Assembly: GCA_021107635.1 (NCBI GenBank)
Contig: JAIOSL010000007.1
Coordinates: forward strand, 1 to 36,187
DNA length: 36,187 bases
DNA from: an archaeon
GTDB taxonomy: Archaea > B1Sed10-29 > WALL01 > JAGHAM01
Reading direction: 5' to 3'
Position 1 is the first letter of the stretch. Each line of letters opens with the position of its first letter. Positions 8,511 through 16,174 of the stretch are shown one piece after another. The notes below the pieces were generated by a model, which saw only the letters and a program-made list of their open reading frames with translations, was not told where the DNA came from and searched no databases. A program made the translations under genes and the position numbers.

Positions 8511-9121
8511 TGGAAATGAATGAATTCTTCGATGAACTTGCTTCATCAAGTCCTGCACCTGGAGGAGGAAGCGTTTCCGCGCTTTGTGGTTCTTTAGGAG
8601 GCGCACTTAATTCAATGGTATGCAATCTTACCATTAACAAGAAAGGATATGAGAGTGTTAGCGAAGAAATGAACGGCTTACTTGAAAAATCCGAAGTGTT
8701 GCGCAACCGGTTATATCAGCTAACAGACGAGGACGCGCAAGCATTCAACAAAGTAATGAAAGCATTCAAACTTCCAAAAGACACTGACATGGAAAAGAAA
8801 GTCCGCAAAGATGCAATCCAGGAAGCATTCAAAGGAGCAGCACATGTACCGCTTACTATAGCAGGACTCTGTGTTAAAGTCTCAGAGTTATCCAAAGAAA
8901 CTGCTTTGAAAGGCAACAAAAATTCAATTACTGATTCTGCAGTAGCAGCATTAGTAGCGCGAGCAGGCATGCAAGGAGCTTCGCTTAACGTGCGTATAAA
9001 CCTTGGGTCAATAAAAGACGAAGAATTCAATGCTAAAGCACTAGCAGAACTTAATGCTTTAGACATACAATCCAAAAAGCTTACAACAGAAGTAATCGAC
9101 ATAGTTGAAGAAAAACTTTAG
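8510..9121 (+). CDS. Formimidoyltetrahydrofolate cyclodeaminase (FchA/FTCD C-terminal type)
   Basis: Converts 5-formimino-tetrahydrofolate to 5,10-methenyl-tetrahydrofolate plus ammonia. The family signature is clear: FFDELASSSPAPGGGSVSALCGSLGGALNSMV near the N-terminus and KNSITDSAVAALVARAGMQGASLNVRINL near the C-terminus, an all-helical fold of about 200 residues. ATG at 8510 overlaps the formiminotransferase stop (TAATG), so this start is preferred over the GTG at 8489. Together the two genes split what animals carry as one bifunctional FTCD protein. Its last four bases overlap the end of the convergent nuclease gene. Confidence 0.92.
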   Translation: MEMNEFFDELASSSPAPGGGSVSALCGSLGGALNSMVCNLTINKKGYESVSEEMNGLLEKSEVLRNRLYQLTDEDAQAFNKVMKAFKLPKDTDMEKKVRKDAIQEAFKGAAHVPLTIAGLCVKVSELSKETALKGNKNSITDSAVAALVARAGMQGASLNVRINLGSIKDEEFNAKALAELNALDIQSKKLTTEVIDIVEEKL

Positions 9122-9891
9122 GAATAAAAAAAGGCTCTTTTTACCAGTTTGACATCTCTAGCCTCTAAAAACATTTCCAAGCCATCCAAATAATCAAACC
9201 AGTAGACAACCATTCCAGGACCCCACATCTCAACATACTTACTCAGCTGTTCTCGATAATCTCTCGTAATCTGCCTGGTATCACCGAAAGAACCTTTGCT
9301 TTCAATCCAATGAATCTCACGTTCTTCTTCCGGATGCGTATCATACCTAACTTTAAACGGTTTATCCAAAAGAAAATCTACAGTCTTAGGGAATTCGCCG
9401 CGCAAATCTTCTTCTGTCCTATACGTCATTTTTCGCGCGTCAAGCCAAATCTTTATGTTTTCTTCACCTTGTCTTCCACGTTCGCGCTGAAGATTAGAGC
9501 CTAATTGAGAATAAACCATATCTTCACCGATAACTTCATGCATTTCTTTGCGGATGCAAGTATCTCGGCAAGCTTCATGATCTCTGATGATTAAGGCTCG
9601 TTCTTTGCGTGGAATGTTCATTTCTTTCATCAATATTTGAGCCATCATGACTGGAGAAAAATTTTCTCTGACAGCAAGTTCGGTGAAAGTCTTGCCTTTT
9701 TTCCATTCGCGAAGCAACTGCTTGCTTTTGCCGCCTACAACATAATACTTTCTTTTCACGTCTCGAATATGTTTTTGAGTGTAGACCACAAAAAGAAATT
9801 CTTCATCCATTTTCGTGTTCTTTGTTATTCTTTTGACGTCACTGTAAGTGTTCAGTTGTTTGTAAATTCGCTTGTATTCTTTTATGTCCAT
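9118..9891 (-). CDS. CDIN1/C15orf41-like (TPD motif) PD-(D/E)xK nuclease
   Basis: 257 residues. The N-terminal half is helical with two HTH-like segments, including KGKTFTELAVRENFSPVMMAQILM, the pattern seen in human CDIN1. The C-terminal half carries the restriction-endonuclease-like core: KTVDFLLDKP (Asp172) and HWIESKGSFGDT (Glu197, Lys199), then GPGMVVYWFDYL. These align with remembered human CDIN1 KTPDFILQVP, HWIESKASFGDE and GPGLVIYWYGFI. The eponymous TPD is TVD here; the catalytic Asp is kept. The biochemical role of the archaeal family is not established to my knowledge; binding to branched DNA or RNA is plausible. It is transcribed alone and divergently from the Cys-rich gene at 9968. 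Confidence 0.85.
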   Translation of the reverse strand: MDIKEYKRIYKQLNTYSDVKRITKNTKMDEEFLFVVYTQKHIRDVKRKYYVVGGKSKQLLREWKKGKTFTELAVRENFSPVMMAQILMKEMNIPRKERALIIRDHEACRDTCIRKEMHEVIGEDMVYSQLGSNLQRERGRQGEENIKIWLDARKMTYRTEEDLRGEFPKTVDFLLDKPFKVRYDTHPEEEREIHWIESKGSFGDTRQITRDYREQLSKYVEMWGPGMVVYWFDYLDGLEMFLEARDVKLVKRAFFYS

Positions 9892-9967
9892 TAAAAATCA
9901 CTGGTTGTTAATGTTTTTTGATTATGAATGAAACTTTTATTAATTGTTTACTCTAAATAACTCAATT

Positions 9968-11215
9968 ATGAACCGTGAACAAAAAATAATGCTTTTATTC
10001 CTGATTTTATTGCTTTTAATATCCACAGCAATAATCTTCTTAATTCCGGAAAAACCAAAAAAATGCTCTCAAGCCAACCCAGAATTATGTGACAGGAGCT
10101 GCAACTCAACTGAAGAGTGTGAATTTTATTGCTCTTTAGGATGTTTAAATGACAATCAAGAACACTCTGAAATTGGTTTGCAATGCGAAAGAACGCCTTG
10201 TCATACTTGTTATTGCGAAGAAGGTACTTGCGTTAATCATGCCAAGCTTTTAGACGAAGCAATTGCTACCAAAAATGCCTCTATCTGCGAGCTCTCACCC
10301 AACCAACAATGCAAAGAAGCATGCTTAAAAGATTTGGAAGTGGAAATGCAACCTCCAGAATTAGTGCTGTCAACTAACAGCATTGAATACAATCAAAATC
10401 AAGAAATTATTTTCACAATAAACAACACTGGCCAAAACACAATAGTATTCTTCAAAGGATTCAGTGAAATTGCTCTAGCTAACGATCCTTCTTGGGAAGA
10501 AATTTTCAACATGCATTACAGTGAATTCAAGGATAACTGCGACAAAGTTCATTCTGAAGGATGCGCGCTAATCCATGTTGAACCAGGAGAAAGCTATAAC
10601 TTAAGTTTTGTCTCTCCTGATGTTGTTGGAGATTATTCTATCATGATAAAAATAAACGAACAAATGTTTCAATCAAATCCGTTTACAGTTAAACCAGATC
10701 CAAAAGTAACTCTGACCACAACTAAAGAAGTTTACGCTATCAGAGAAACCATTGAAGCAACATTTAACTCTGAAACAGAAGTAAATCTTGAAATCTACTC
10801 AAAGCCCACTCTTTTATTCCTAGATAATGATTCTTGGAAGCCTTTAGCCTATTACTGCACTTCTGCATCTCCTTGCTTTGAAAACCTTACCAGTTGTGGT
10901 CTAGTACCACCTTCTCCAAATTATGTTCCAATATGCCTTAACCAAACATATGCAAAAGAAATGCAAATGGACTGGCCTAACAAATGGAATTGGAAGCAAA
11001 CAAACTGCTCAAACAAAGAAATCACATGCATGCCAATCCCAGAAAGCGGAGAAACAGCAGAAACGATTCAATGGCAGTGCTGTGAATGTCAGGATGCTCT
11101 TCTAGGGACGTATAAAATAGTTTTCCAGTATACTCTTGATTGTCCTGGTGAAATATTTGGCAAAGGAACCGAAATTAAAACCGCAGAAACAGAATTTGAG
11201 ATAATTTCAACATAA
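9968..11215 (+). CDS. Cys-rich membrane-anchored surface protein, paralog A (domain order Cys-A-B)
   Basis: 415 residues. An N-terminal hydrophobic helix (MLLFLILLLLISTAIIFLI) is a signal anchor or signal peptide. A dense cysteine block follows (DRSCNSTEECEFYCSLGC ... PCHTCYCEEGTC), then two Ig-like beta domains. Domain A has FNMHYSEFKDNC and CALIHVEPGES; domain B has KEVYAIRETIEATF and LGTYKIVFQYTLDC. Many N-x-S/T sequons suggest an extracellular location. ATG at 9968 is chosen over 9944 because a TATA-like acttttatta lies at about 9931-9940, which leaves the 9944 start too close. It is paralogous to the next gene but with the two Ig-like domains in the opposite order. No named family recognised. 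Confidence 0.8.
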   Translation: MNREQKIMLLFLILLLLISTAIIFLIPEKPKKCSQANPELCDRSCNSTEECEFYCSLGCLNDNQEHSEIGLQCERTPCHTCYCEEGTCVNHAKLLDEAIATKNASICELSPNQQCKEACLKDLEVEMQPPELVLSTNSIEYNQNQEIIFTINNTGQNTIVFFKGFSEIALANDPSWEEIFNMHYSEFKDNCDKVHSEGCALIHVEPGESYNLSFVSPDVVGDYSIMIKINEQMFQSNPFTVKPDPKVTLTTTKEVYAIRETIEATFNSETEVNLEIYSKPTLLFLDNDSWKPLAYYCTSASPCFENLTSCGLVPPSPNYVPICLNQTYAKEMQMDWPNKWNWKQTNCSNKEITCMPIPESGETAETIQWQCCECQDALLGTYKIVFQYTLDCPGEIFGKGTEIKTAETEFEIIST

Positions 11216-11247
11216 CTTTTTTAACTCCTCTCCTGTAAATCAAATCA

Positions 11248-12597
11248 ATGCAATTGAACAAAAGCCAACAACAACTAGCAATCATACTAATTTTATTAAT
11301 ACTCTCACTAGGCTTAACTTTTTTCACACTGTCAAGCGATTGCAGACCAGATAACTGTCAGGACTGCAGTAAATCCTGTAACTCAAACAATGATTGTCAA
11401 CAATTCTGTCCCTGTGGATGCATAGCTAAAGGCCAGCAACCAAATAAAGCATGTGAAAATTCTTTACCTTGTGATATCTGCGCGTGCATCGAGGGGGAAT
11501 GTCAAAGCCAGAACGTTTTACTCTCAAAAGCTTTAGAAGCTAAAGACTTAACAAAATGTTTAGAATCAACAGATCCATTTTGCTTAGCTTATTGTCAAGA
11601 AAAAGTAGAAGCAGCAATAAATCAAGGACATGTTGTGGTTAGCACACCTAGAAAAGAATATTCTCCAAGAGAGAATATAACCTTTCTAGCAACAAATCAA
11701 TTAGAATCAATCTATTACACAACATTTTCTCTGGAATTTTATCAACAAGGACAAAAAATGCCAGTACATTTCTTAACACCCTCCTGTTCAGATTCAACAG
11801 AATGTCTTGACCCTTCTGCTCAATGTTCTCCTTTGCTTTCAGGTCAAACAATCAACTTCACTTGGAATCAATTACTCTTTGATTTTGATGAATATATCTC
11901 TCAAAAACCAGCAGGGCTTGGAACTTACAAACTAACTTTTTGCTATTCACAATCCTGTGATTCAAAAAAACAAAAATGCAGTTCCACTGAATTCAAAATA
12001 ACCCGATCGACCATTCAAGCTTCAACAACTTACATAAAAGATGAAGGAGAACCAATGATTGTAACTCTGGAAAACATTGGTTCAAAAGAACAAGCTATCC
12101 AACCTTACTTTATGAAACTTGTTTTACATGATGGGACATACACTAAAGAAGATTTCCTGAACGACTATCAAGAATTTGAGAACGCTTGTTTTGAACAAGA
12201 AAAAGATCCTTACAGACAACCTTCAAACAGTTGTACTAAAATTATTCTAGAACCTGGCCAGAAAGAAGAGATTACGTTGGATAACACTTATCCAATTGGA
12301 AAATATCGTCTTGCTACTATGGCAGAAAACCGAGTGGTATACTCAAACGACTTTAAAATTGTCGTAAACAAACAAGCATATCAAGAAAATGAAAAATACT
12401 GTGAAGAAAACACTGATTGTGCAGCATTATTGACCAAACAAACCTATTGTTGTCCTAACGTGACAGGAGAATGCTTGAACAAGATCTCTCCAAGAATTCT
12501 CGCACCGTTTGAGGACGAGGAATGCTCTTTCGTGTCCTGTCCAGAAACGCAACCCAAACAATGCAGTTGCATTAATAATCATTGCCAACAAGCATAA
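11248..12597 (+). CDS. Cys-rich membrane-anchored surface protein, paralog B (domain order Cys-B-A-Cys)
   Basis: 449 residues. It has an N-terminal membrane helix (LAIILILLILSLGLTFF) and a cysteine block matching paralog A (KSCNSNNDCQQFCPCGC ... PCDICACIEGEC). A B-type domain comes first (RKEYSPRENITFLAT ... LGTYKLTFCYSQSCD), then an A-type domain (FLNDYQEFENAC, CTKIILEPGQK, YSNDFKIVV). An extra C-terminal cysteine block (TYCCPNVTGEC ... CSCINNHC) is absent from paralog A. A 32-base spacer with a TATA-like aacttttttaac and a short pyrimidine-rich leader separates it from the upstream gene, so it may have its own promoter. An exported, disulfide-bonded surface role is inferred. Confidence 0.8.
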   Translation: MQLNKSQQQLAIILILLILSLGLTFFTLSSDCRPDNCQDCSKSCNSNNDCQQFCPCGCIAKGQQPNKACENSLPCDICACIEGECQSQNVLLSKALEAKDLTKCLESTDPFCLAYCQEKVEAAINQGHVVVSTPRKEYSPRENITFLATNQLESIYYTTFSLEFYQQGQKMPVHFLTPSCSDSTECLDPSAQCSPLLSGQTINFTWNQLLFDFDEYISQKPAGLGTYKLTFCYSQSCDSKKQKCSSTEFKITRSTIQASTTYIKDEGEPMIVTLENIGSKEQAIQPYFMKLVLHDGTYTKEDFLNDYQEFENACFEQEKDPYRQPSNSCTKIILEPGQKEEITLDNTYPIGKYRLATMAENRVVYSNDFKIVVNKQAYQENEKYCEENTDCAALLTKQTYCCPNVTGECLNKISPRILAPFEDEECSFVSCPETQPKQCSCINNHCQQA

Positions 12598-12630
12598 CTT
12601 TTATTTACTCTCCTACACAAAGCAAGAAGC

Positions 12631-13227
12631 ATGGAATTGTTGACAGATCAAGACGGCCAACTGCTTGTGCACTTAGCAAGAGAATCAATCCAAGCATATT
12701 TAACTGAAAACAGAATAGTGAAACCTCCAGAGCGGGATCAAATGCTCAAAGAAAAACGCGGCGTTTTTTGCACCCTGAAAAACTATGTGACTGGCAATCT
12801 TCGTGGCTGCATAGGCCTGCCTTATCCTGAAATGCCTTTAGGACAGGCAATCGTTGAAGCAGCAATATCCTCTGCAACCAGCGACCCACGGTTTTCTGCT
12901 ATGTCATTAGATGAATTTGAGGAAGTTGTGATAGAGGTGACTGTGCTTACTCCTCCAGAAAAGATTGAAACACTGCGTGAAAATCTACCCTCTAAAATTG
13001 AAATAGGAAAACATGGATTAATTATCAAAAAAGGTTTTAATTCTGGTTTACTTCTACCTCAGGTAGCTGAAGAACAAGAATGTAATCCAGAGCAGTTCCT
13101 AGACATGACTTGTTGTAAAGCAGGATTGTCTTCTGGATGCTGGAAACAAGAAGATTGCGAAGTGTTTTCTTTCCAAGGACAAATATTCAAAGAATTGTCT
13201 CCACATGGACAAATAATTAAAAAGTAG
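12631..13227 (+). CDS. AMMECR1 domain protein
   Basis: 198 residues, the usual length for archaeal AMMECR1 proteins. KRGVFCTLKNYVTGNLRGCIGLPYP contains the near-invariant LRGCIG. SSATSDPRFSAMSLDEFEEVVIEVTVLTPPE, the GKHGLIIKKGFNSGLLLPQVAEE segment and a C-terminal SGCWKQ...VFSFQGQIF complete the domain. Its molecular function is unknown; in many archaea it neighbours radical SAM (AmmeMemoRadiSam) and MEMO genes, which are not present here. A TATA-like aacttttatttac precedes it by about 30 bases, in the same form as before paralog B. It converges on the NrdD-like gene. Confidence 0.92.
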   Translation: MELLTDQDGQLLVHLARESIQAYLTENRIVKPPERDQMLKEKRGVFCTLKNYVTGNLRGCIGLPYPEMPLGQAIVEAAISSATSDPRFSAMSLDEFEEVVIEVTVLTPPEKIETLRENLPSKIEIGKHGLIIKKGFNSGLLLPQVAEEQECNPEQFLDMTCCKAGLSSGCWKQEDCEVFSFQGQIFKELSPHGQIIKK

Positions 13228-13287
13228 GATAAGTGGGGATGTAGGGGAGAGGAGAATACACCCCCACTGGCACCCCAAAGGAGCACC
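13219..13287 (-). ncRNA. Candidate structured small RNA (two adjacent hairpins)
   Basis: On the minus strand a GC-rich island stands out in AT-rich DNA. Hairpin 1 is GGUGCUCC-UUU-GGGGUGCC (13287-13269). One base later comes hairpin 2, GUGGGGGUGUA and UACAUCCCCAC (11 pairs) enclosing a loop UUCUCCUCUCCCC (13267-13233). A T5 run follows at 13223-13219. TTATAAAT at 13317-13310 is placed so that a start about 26 bases downstream falls at the first base of hairpin 1. The non-Watson-Crick positions are G-U pairs on the minus strand but would be A-C mismatches on the plus strand, so the structure favours minus-strand RNA. It overlaps the AMMECR1 stop by antisense. No known RNA family was recognised. 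Confidence 0.45.
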
Positions 13288-13331
13288 AAAATATCTTATC
13301 AATTTTTTTATTTATAATGCTTTTTATTGAA

Positions 13332-15305
13332 CTAAGGACCGCTCTTAGTGCCTAAAGTGAAAGATAATGTGCTCTCTTTTTTCAAGAGGTCATTAATGGT
13401 GTTTGGTAAGATTTCCCAGTCTTTCAGGAAAAGTTTTGCAGCTCCATTACAGTATTGTTGGAGTTTTATCTCAGTTTCAATCCATTTTTTGGAATCTTGA
13501 TGGTTATGACTGAAACCGTTCAATGGATACACGTCTTTTACTCCAAAACGATTCTCGTTCATTTTACTGAAACGAGCAGACGCTTTAAGTGCATCAAGTC
13601 TGCCAGAATATAAGAAAACTTCTTCGCTTTCGTTAAAGCTTTCTATCTTACGATTTATGTAGGCAAGAAGCCTATCTGCAAATATGACTCCTTCTTCGCG
13701 ATTAATTTCTTTTCCAGTGTATTCTTTCACCGCGTTATCTAAGCCTATGACATTTACTATACTAGGAGCATTTTCCAAAGAATAGTACTCTTCTGTTCCA
13801 AAGTTTTGTGTGAGGAAAGGCAAAGTTTTATCCTTGTATAACCTTCTTTCAATAATTTTTTTCTTGCTTTCATGGGTTTTTTTGGCTGCTTCTAGTGCTT
13901 TGTCTAATTGATTGAAAAATTGCGTGTCTTCTTTGCTTGTTAACGCGATTCTCGGCAAATTAATGGAAACTTCTTGTAAAATGCCTGTTCTTAGAGTATT
14001 AAACCATTTTTTGTCTTTACCTGGCAAAATATGATTTGGAAATATCATATTCAAGTTTTGTCCAAAACGCTTGTTCCTAAGATTCAAAAAAGTCAGTTCA
14101 TTTTTCTCTAAAAACTTGTTCATAGCTGTTTCTATCTGAGGAGGAAGATTTTTATCTCTTATTTTAATTACTATGCGAGGCATTTTGAATGGAGTGCCCC
14201 TCGCATCACCTTCTGCCATTGTTTCCAAGAAAATAGTAAGGAAACGCAAACTTTCGCGCTCATAATCTACGTAAGTATCTTGCCCTGTCAATCCTTTTGG
14301 CAGAATAGCTTTTTCTTTGTTAAAGAAAGGTGGAGTTTCCAACTCAAAGTTTAAAGAGGATTTTGCGAGAGACCCTCTAATAGCATAAATTTGATTAAGT
14401 TCATATAAAAAGCTTTGAATCATTTGCTTGACGTCTTCTCTGCTTTTGTTAATAGTGTATGGAGCAATGAAAGTGTTGAAGAAATCAAAGCTTTGTCCTC
14501 CAGACAAGTGTGTTTCTCCAGAAATTAAAACACGTAAAGCATGACTTATTGCTACAGAAGCATGTTTTGCAGGACCTGTAACATTAGTGAATTTACCTGT
14601 GCCATCAGTCATAACTCCATTCTTCAAGAACCATCTCAAGTCGTTCTGTAAGCTTGTTGGACGAGTTGCAAAGTAAGGCAAGTCATGAATATGAATAGCT
14701 CCAATCAAATGTTCTTTTGAAACTTCTTGTGGAAGAATACTAACTAATGCATATTCTTCTGTTATCGCATCTGCAAACTTTTTGTGAATAACCTCTGGAT
14801 TCACTGGGCTCTCCTTTATCTTACGAGTTACATCATAAATTGGAAGCCCAAGACGCGTATACTCTTTTTTTGCTTGCAGATACTTGCGCTCAAGTAGTTT
14901 AGCATTAACCATTTCTCTTATCAATGGAGCAGAAATGTAACGCAATTCTAACCTACGGATATCCGATTCCACTTCTCCAGCTATTTCCACACACACGCTT
15001 TTCGCAAGAGTTGTTTCTCTTATGAGCGATTCTACAATCCTCTCTTTGCTGAAAGAAGTTAAAATGCCTTCTGAAGTTCTAACATAAACCTTGTGATAAT
15101 TTTCGAACTTGTTTGCTGCCTCTTCATTTCTACTTCTCAATTCTTGAATTATCCTATCATTGGTTTCCTCTTCAGTCATCGCTGGTTTTATATGTTCTTG
15201 CAAACCCAAAGCGACTTCGCTAGCAAGCCAAAAGCTGACTCCTGCTTTAATACACTTTTCTTGAATAATTTTGGGATTAAACTTAGAAGAACCCCCAGAA
15301 TCCAT
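13332..15305 (-). CDS. NrdD-like (anaerobic ribonucleotide reductase family) protein lacking radical residues
   Basis: 657 residues. The N-terminal 160 residues hold ATP-cone-like sequence (KVYVRTSEGILTSFSKERIVESL ... LQAKKEYTRLG). The body follows class III reductase landmarks: IGAIHIHDLPYFATRP, LSGGQSFDFFNTFIAPY, GTPFKMPRIVIKI, EVSINLPRIAL and NVIGLDNAVKEYTG. Only three cysteines occur (about 18, 105, 619). The usual NCL position in HIHDL...RPNCL reads RPTSL, the usual CCR region before INLPRI has no cysteine, and the chain ends at STLSFTLGTKSGP, before the zinc and RVxGYxG glycyl-radical domain. Neither other minus-strand frame downstream encodes that tail. It cannot be a normal class III enzyme; a regulatory or nucleotide-binding role is a guess. 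No nrdG activase is nearby. Confidence 0.75.
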   Translation of the reverse strand: MDSGGSSKFNPKIIQEKCIKAGVSFWLASEVALGLQEHIKPAMTEEETNDRIIQELRSRNEEAANKFENYHKVYVRTSEGILTSFSKERIVESLIRETTLAKSVCVEIAGEVESDIRRLELRYISAPLIREMVNAKLLERKYLQAKKEYTRLGLPIYDVTRKIKESPVNPEVIHKKFADAITEEYALVSILPQEVSKEHLIGAIHIHDLPYFATRPTSLQNDLRWFLKNGVMTDGTGKFTNVTGPAKHASVAISHALRVLISGETHLSGGQSFDFFNTFIAPYTINKSREDVKQMIQSFLYELNQIYAIRGSLAKSSLNFELETPPFFNKEKAILPKGLTGQDTYVDYERESLRFLTIFLETMAEGDARGTPFKMPRIVIKIRDKNLPPQIETAMNKFLEKNELTFLNLRNKRFGQNLNMIFPNHILPGKDKKWFNTLRTGILQEVSINLPRIALTSKEDTQFFNQLDKALEAAKKTHESKKKIIERRLYKDKTLPFLTQNFGTEEYYSLENAPSIVNVIGLDNAVKEYTGKEINREEGVIFADRLLAYINRKIESFNESEEVFLYSGRLDALKASARFSKMNENRFGVKDVYPLNGFSHNHQDSKKWIETEIKLQQYCNGAAKLFLKDWEILPNTINDLLKKESTLSFTLGTKSGP

Positions 15306-15328
15306 AACATGATTTTTATAGATGAAAG

Positions 15329-15374
15329 TTTATAATTGTAACAGCGAACAGGCCTAAAAGTTCGGTTTTCGAAC
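15329..15374. promoter_or_regulatory. Shared nrdD-like/Lrp promoter with short inverted repeat
   Basis: tttataat at 15329-15336 reads as a TATA box both ways. It lies about 27 bases from the NrdD-like ATG (15305, predicted leaderless) and about 50 from the Lrp ATG (15387), whose start site would be near 15360. Exactly there lies GTTCG-gtttt-CGAAC (15360-15374), a 5-base inverted repeat that may be an operator for the Lrp/AsnC protein. A G-rich site (aggggga) sits before the Lrp start. The repeat arms are short, so the operator call is tentative. Confidence 0.4.
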
Positions 15375-15386
15375 CAGGGGGATTTC

Positions 15387-15818
15387 ATGGAACTAGATGC
15401 AATAGACCAAAAAATACTTGAACTTCTCTCAAAAAATTCAAGAATGTCCTATTCAGACTTAGCCAGACATTTCGGTTTTTCTGATGTAGCTATTCGCAAA
15501 AGAGTGGACAAACTGGTCGAAAACCAAATAATCACAAAATTCACAACTCTCGTCAACTACGGCAAACTAGGAAAAAATGTATCAGCATTTATATTCTTCA
15601 AAACACGCTCAGATAAAACACAAGAGATAGCCGAACAACTGCTTGCAGTAGAAGGCATACACGATGTTTACATTTCACTTGGAGTATATGACATCATCGC
15701 AAAAGCATATTGCTCAGATGTCACCGAACTCAAGCAATTAACAGAATCCAAACTAACAGATATCAACGGAATAATTGAAGTGAAACCATCAATAGTTTTC
15801 AGTGAGGTAGAATCGTAA
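15387..15818 (+). CDS. Lrp/AsnC family transcriptional regulator
   Basis: 143 residues, standard length. The N-terminal HTH is MELDAIDQKILELLSKNSRMSYSDLARHFGFSDVAIRKRVDKLVENQIITKF, classic Lrp/AsnC (ELDxxDxxIL, then DLA...VxxRVxxLxxxGII). A RAM/ligand-binding domain follows (AFIFFKTRSDKTQEIAEQLLAVEGIHDVYISLGVYDIIAKAY). Members bind amino acids or cofactors and form dimers to octamers. It heads an operon: its stop overlaps the UPF0201 start (TAATG), then ATGA into the exported-protein gene, then elp3. It is divergent from the NrdD-like gene across a shared promoter and could regulate both. Confidence 0.93.
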   Translation: MELDAIDQKILELLSKNSRMSYSDLARHFGFSDVAIRKRVDKLVENQIITKFTTLVNYGKLGKNVSAFIFFKTRSDKTQEIAEQLLAVEGIHDVYISLGVYDIIAKAYCSDVTELKQLTESKLTDINGIIEVKPSIVFSEVES

Positions 15819-16174
15819 TGAAAATCATTGTAAGTGTTGGATTGCATCCTACTGAAGACAAAACAAAAGTTATTGAAGCAGTACACAAAATTTTTCCTGG
15901 AACCCCACTTGAAGGAAAAGAATTACTGCAAGGCACAGTTACCAACTTAACCAAATTCAAAGAACTAACCCAAAAAAGCGGGTTGAACATTCATCTAGAA
16001 AAATTACTAGAAAAAAACTATTGCGCAGGAGCTACATACATTCTACTAAATAAACAAACAGCCCTACAAGGTAAAACAAGCTTATATTCAGGACAAGAAC
16101 TAGGATCAATAAAACTAGAACTACACTGTTCGAAAGAAGAAATACACCAAACAATAAACGGTGAAAATACATGA
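15818..16174 (+). CDS. UPF0201-family RNA-binding protein (predicted exosome-associated)
   Basis: 118 residues. The N-terminal IIVSVGLHPTEDKTKVIEAVHKIFPG matches the archaeal UPF0201 (PF01877 RNA-binding) start, which typically reads V-x-x-x-V-x-PTED-x-x-KV-x-x-A-x-x-x-IF. The C-terminal ATYILLNKQTALQGKTSLYSGQELGSIKLEL matches its LNKQAA-x-x-G and LG-x-I-x-V/L segments. Earlier comparative genomics tied the family to RNA processing; direct function is not settled. The start is fixed by the TAATG overlap with the Lrp gene, and the stop overlaps the next start (ATGA), so translation is probably coupled through three genes. Confidence 0.75.
   Translation: MKIIVSVGLHPTEDKTKVIEAVHKIFPGTPLEGKELLQGTVTNLTKFKELTQKSGLNIHLEKLLEKNYCAGATYILLNKQTALQGKTSLYSGQELGSIKLELHCSKEEIHQTINGENT

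Noticed and set aside
13228-13331. A frameshifted glycyl-radical tail of the NrdD-like gene
   Set aside because: Both other minus-strand frames after the stop were read and neither contains Cys-pair or RVxGY sequence.
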